Source: Candidatus Woesearchaeota archaeon
Lineage (GTDB): Archaea; Nanobdellota; Nanobdellia; SCGC-AAA011-G17; GW2011-AR20
Direction of reading: 5' to 3'
Length of the DNA: 5,096 nt
NCBI GenBank assembly: GCA_018302885.1
Contig: JAGVZC010000037.1
Location: 1-5,096, forward strand
A program made the translations under genes and the position numbers. Below, in pieces: positions 4,934 to 5,096 of this stretch. The notes below the pieces were generated by a model. That model was not told the DNA's origin, searched no databases, and was given only the letters and a program-made list of their open reading frames with translations. The first letter of the stretch is position 1. Each line of letters starts with the position of its first letter.

Positions 4934-5096
4934 GTGAAAATAAAGGACATTCCAAACTTCAATAGACCTGGTTCTAAGTTAATTAAGAATGGAGTTGGTT
5001 CTTTAGATACTGCTGAATTACTTTCCATAGTGTTTGGTGTTGGTTCTAAAGGAGAAAGTGCAATAGAATTAAGTAACAGGTTATTGAAAGATTATA
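4934..5096 (+). CDS. radC: RadC family protein, N-terminal part, cut by the window
   Basis: The first 54 codons are present and the frame runs off the right edge. The protein begins (GTG)-KIKDIPNFNRPGSKL, then NGVGSLDTAELLSIV, FGVGSKGESAIELSNRLLKDY. This is the helical (helix-hairpin-helix-like) N-terminus of RadC, normally about 220 aa and followed by a JAB1/MPN-type metalloprotease-like domain that is outside the window. RadC was named as a repair protein, but its biochemical role is unsettled, and it is often found on mobile elements and islands. The GTG start is chosen because a TATA box lies 25 nt upstream and the family motif starts immediately; no in-frame ATG lies nearby upstream. The usual ENLSDAELLAIILGTG segment is diverged (GSLDTAELLSIVFGVG). 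A relic of a second radC 5' end lies at 4011-4102. Confidence 0.9.
   Translation, partial: MKIKDIPNFNRPGSKLIKNGVGSLDTAELLSIVFGVGSKGESAIELSNRLLKDY

Noticed and set aside
4771..5028. Minus-strand open frame of 85 codons near the right edge
   Set aside because: It lies opposite the 66-aa partner gene and radC, both supported by motifs or context, and is hydrophobic only because it is the complement of AT-rich coding sequence.
1..5096. CRISPR array, tRNA, rRNA, insertion sequence or integrase gene
   Set aside because: No spaced repeat array, no tRNA-like cloverleaf, no transposase or recombinase motif was seen on either strand; mobility of module 2 is inferred only from the duplicated radC end.

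Overview
This AT-rich window most likely comes from an archaeon, probably a small-genome DPANN-type lineage (Woesearchaeota/Pacearchaeota-like). Three things point that way. The left edge carries an archaeal Nre DNA-repair protein. There is a CxxC-x17-CxxC zinc-ribbon protein of a kind common in DPANN and CPR genomes. Nearly every operon start has an archaeal TATA box centred 24-26 nt before the start codon, with no convincing Shine-Dalgarno sequence, which implies leaderless mRNAs. The placement is inference, since no rRNA or other phylogenetic marker is present.

Layout. Positions 1-2208 (minus strand) hold a tightly coupled three-gene operon, transcribed right to left: a BRO-N/DinD-like protein, an uncharacterised 116-aa protein, and an Nre-family repair protein cut by the window edge. 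Each junction is a 4-nt ATGA stop/start overlap. Positions 2209-2347 are a divergent intergenic region with a TATA box for each side and a GC-rich inverted repeat. Positions 2348-2707 (plus) encode the small zinc-ribbon protein with an Arg/Asp/Ser/Gly-rich tail. Convergent to it, 3894-2711 (minus) is a two-gene toxin-antitoxin-like module: an AbiEii/DUF6036-like nucleotidyltransferase followed by a 193-aa helical protein. A 240-bp divergent region (3895-4134) separates it from a second, unrelated-looking nucleotidyltransferase module on the plus strand (4135-4903), whose partner has only 66 aa. From 4934 the 5' part of a radC gene begins and runs off the window.

The most interesting signal is hidden in the 3895-4134 'intergenic' region. 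It contains a decayed second copy of the radC 5' end, including its promoter. A TTTTAATA element sits exactly 29 nt before a GTG start in both copies, and about 28 of 36 bases match without gaps. After an internal stop and two frame changes the relic reads GVENLSNVELLSIILA, a typical RadC N-terminal segment. Thus the second nucleotidyltransferase module lies between a broken and an apparently live radC 5' end. This is what would be expected if a small mobile toxin-antitoxin cassette had integrated in radC and resupplied the gene's start, or if it had replaced the body of a tandem radC paralogue.

Functionally the window mixes DNA-repair/damage-associated genes (DinD-like BRO, Nre, RadC) with two nucleotidyltransferase-based toxin-antitoxin or defence-like modules. 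A cluster of TTGTAT/ATACAA sites lies upstream of the first module and may be its autoregulatory operator.
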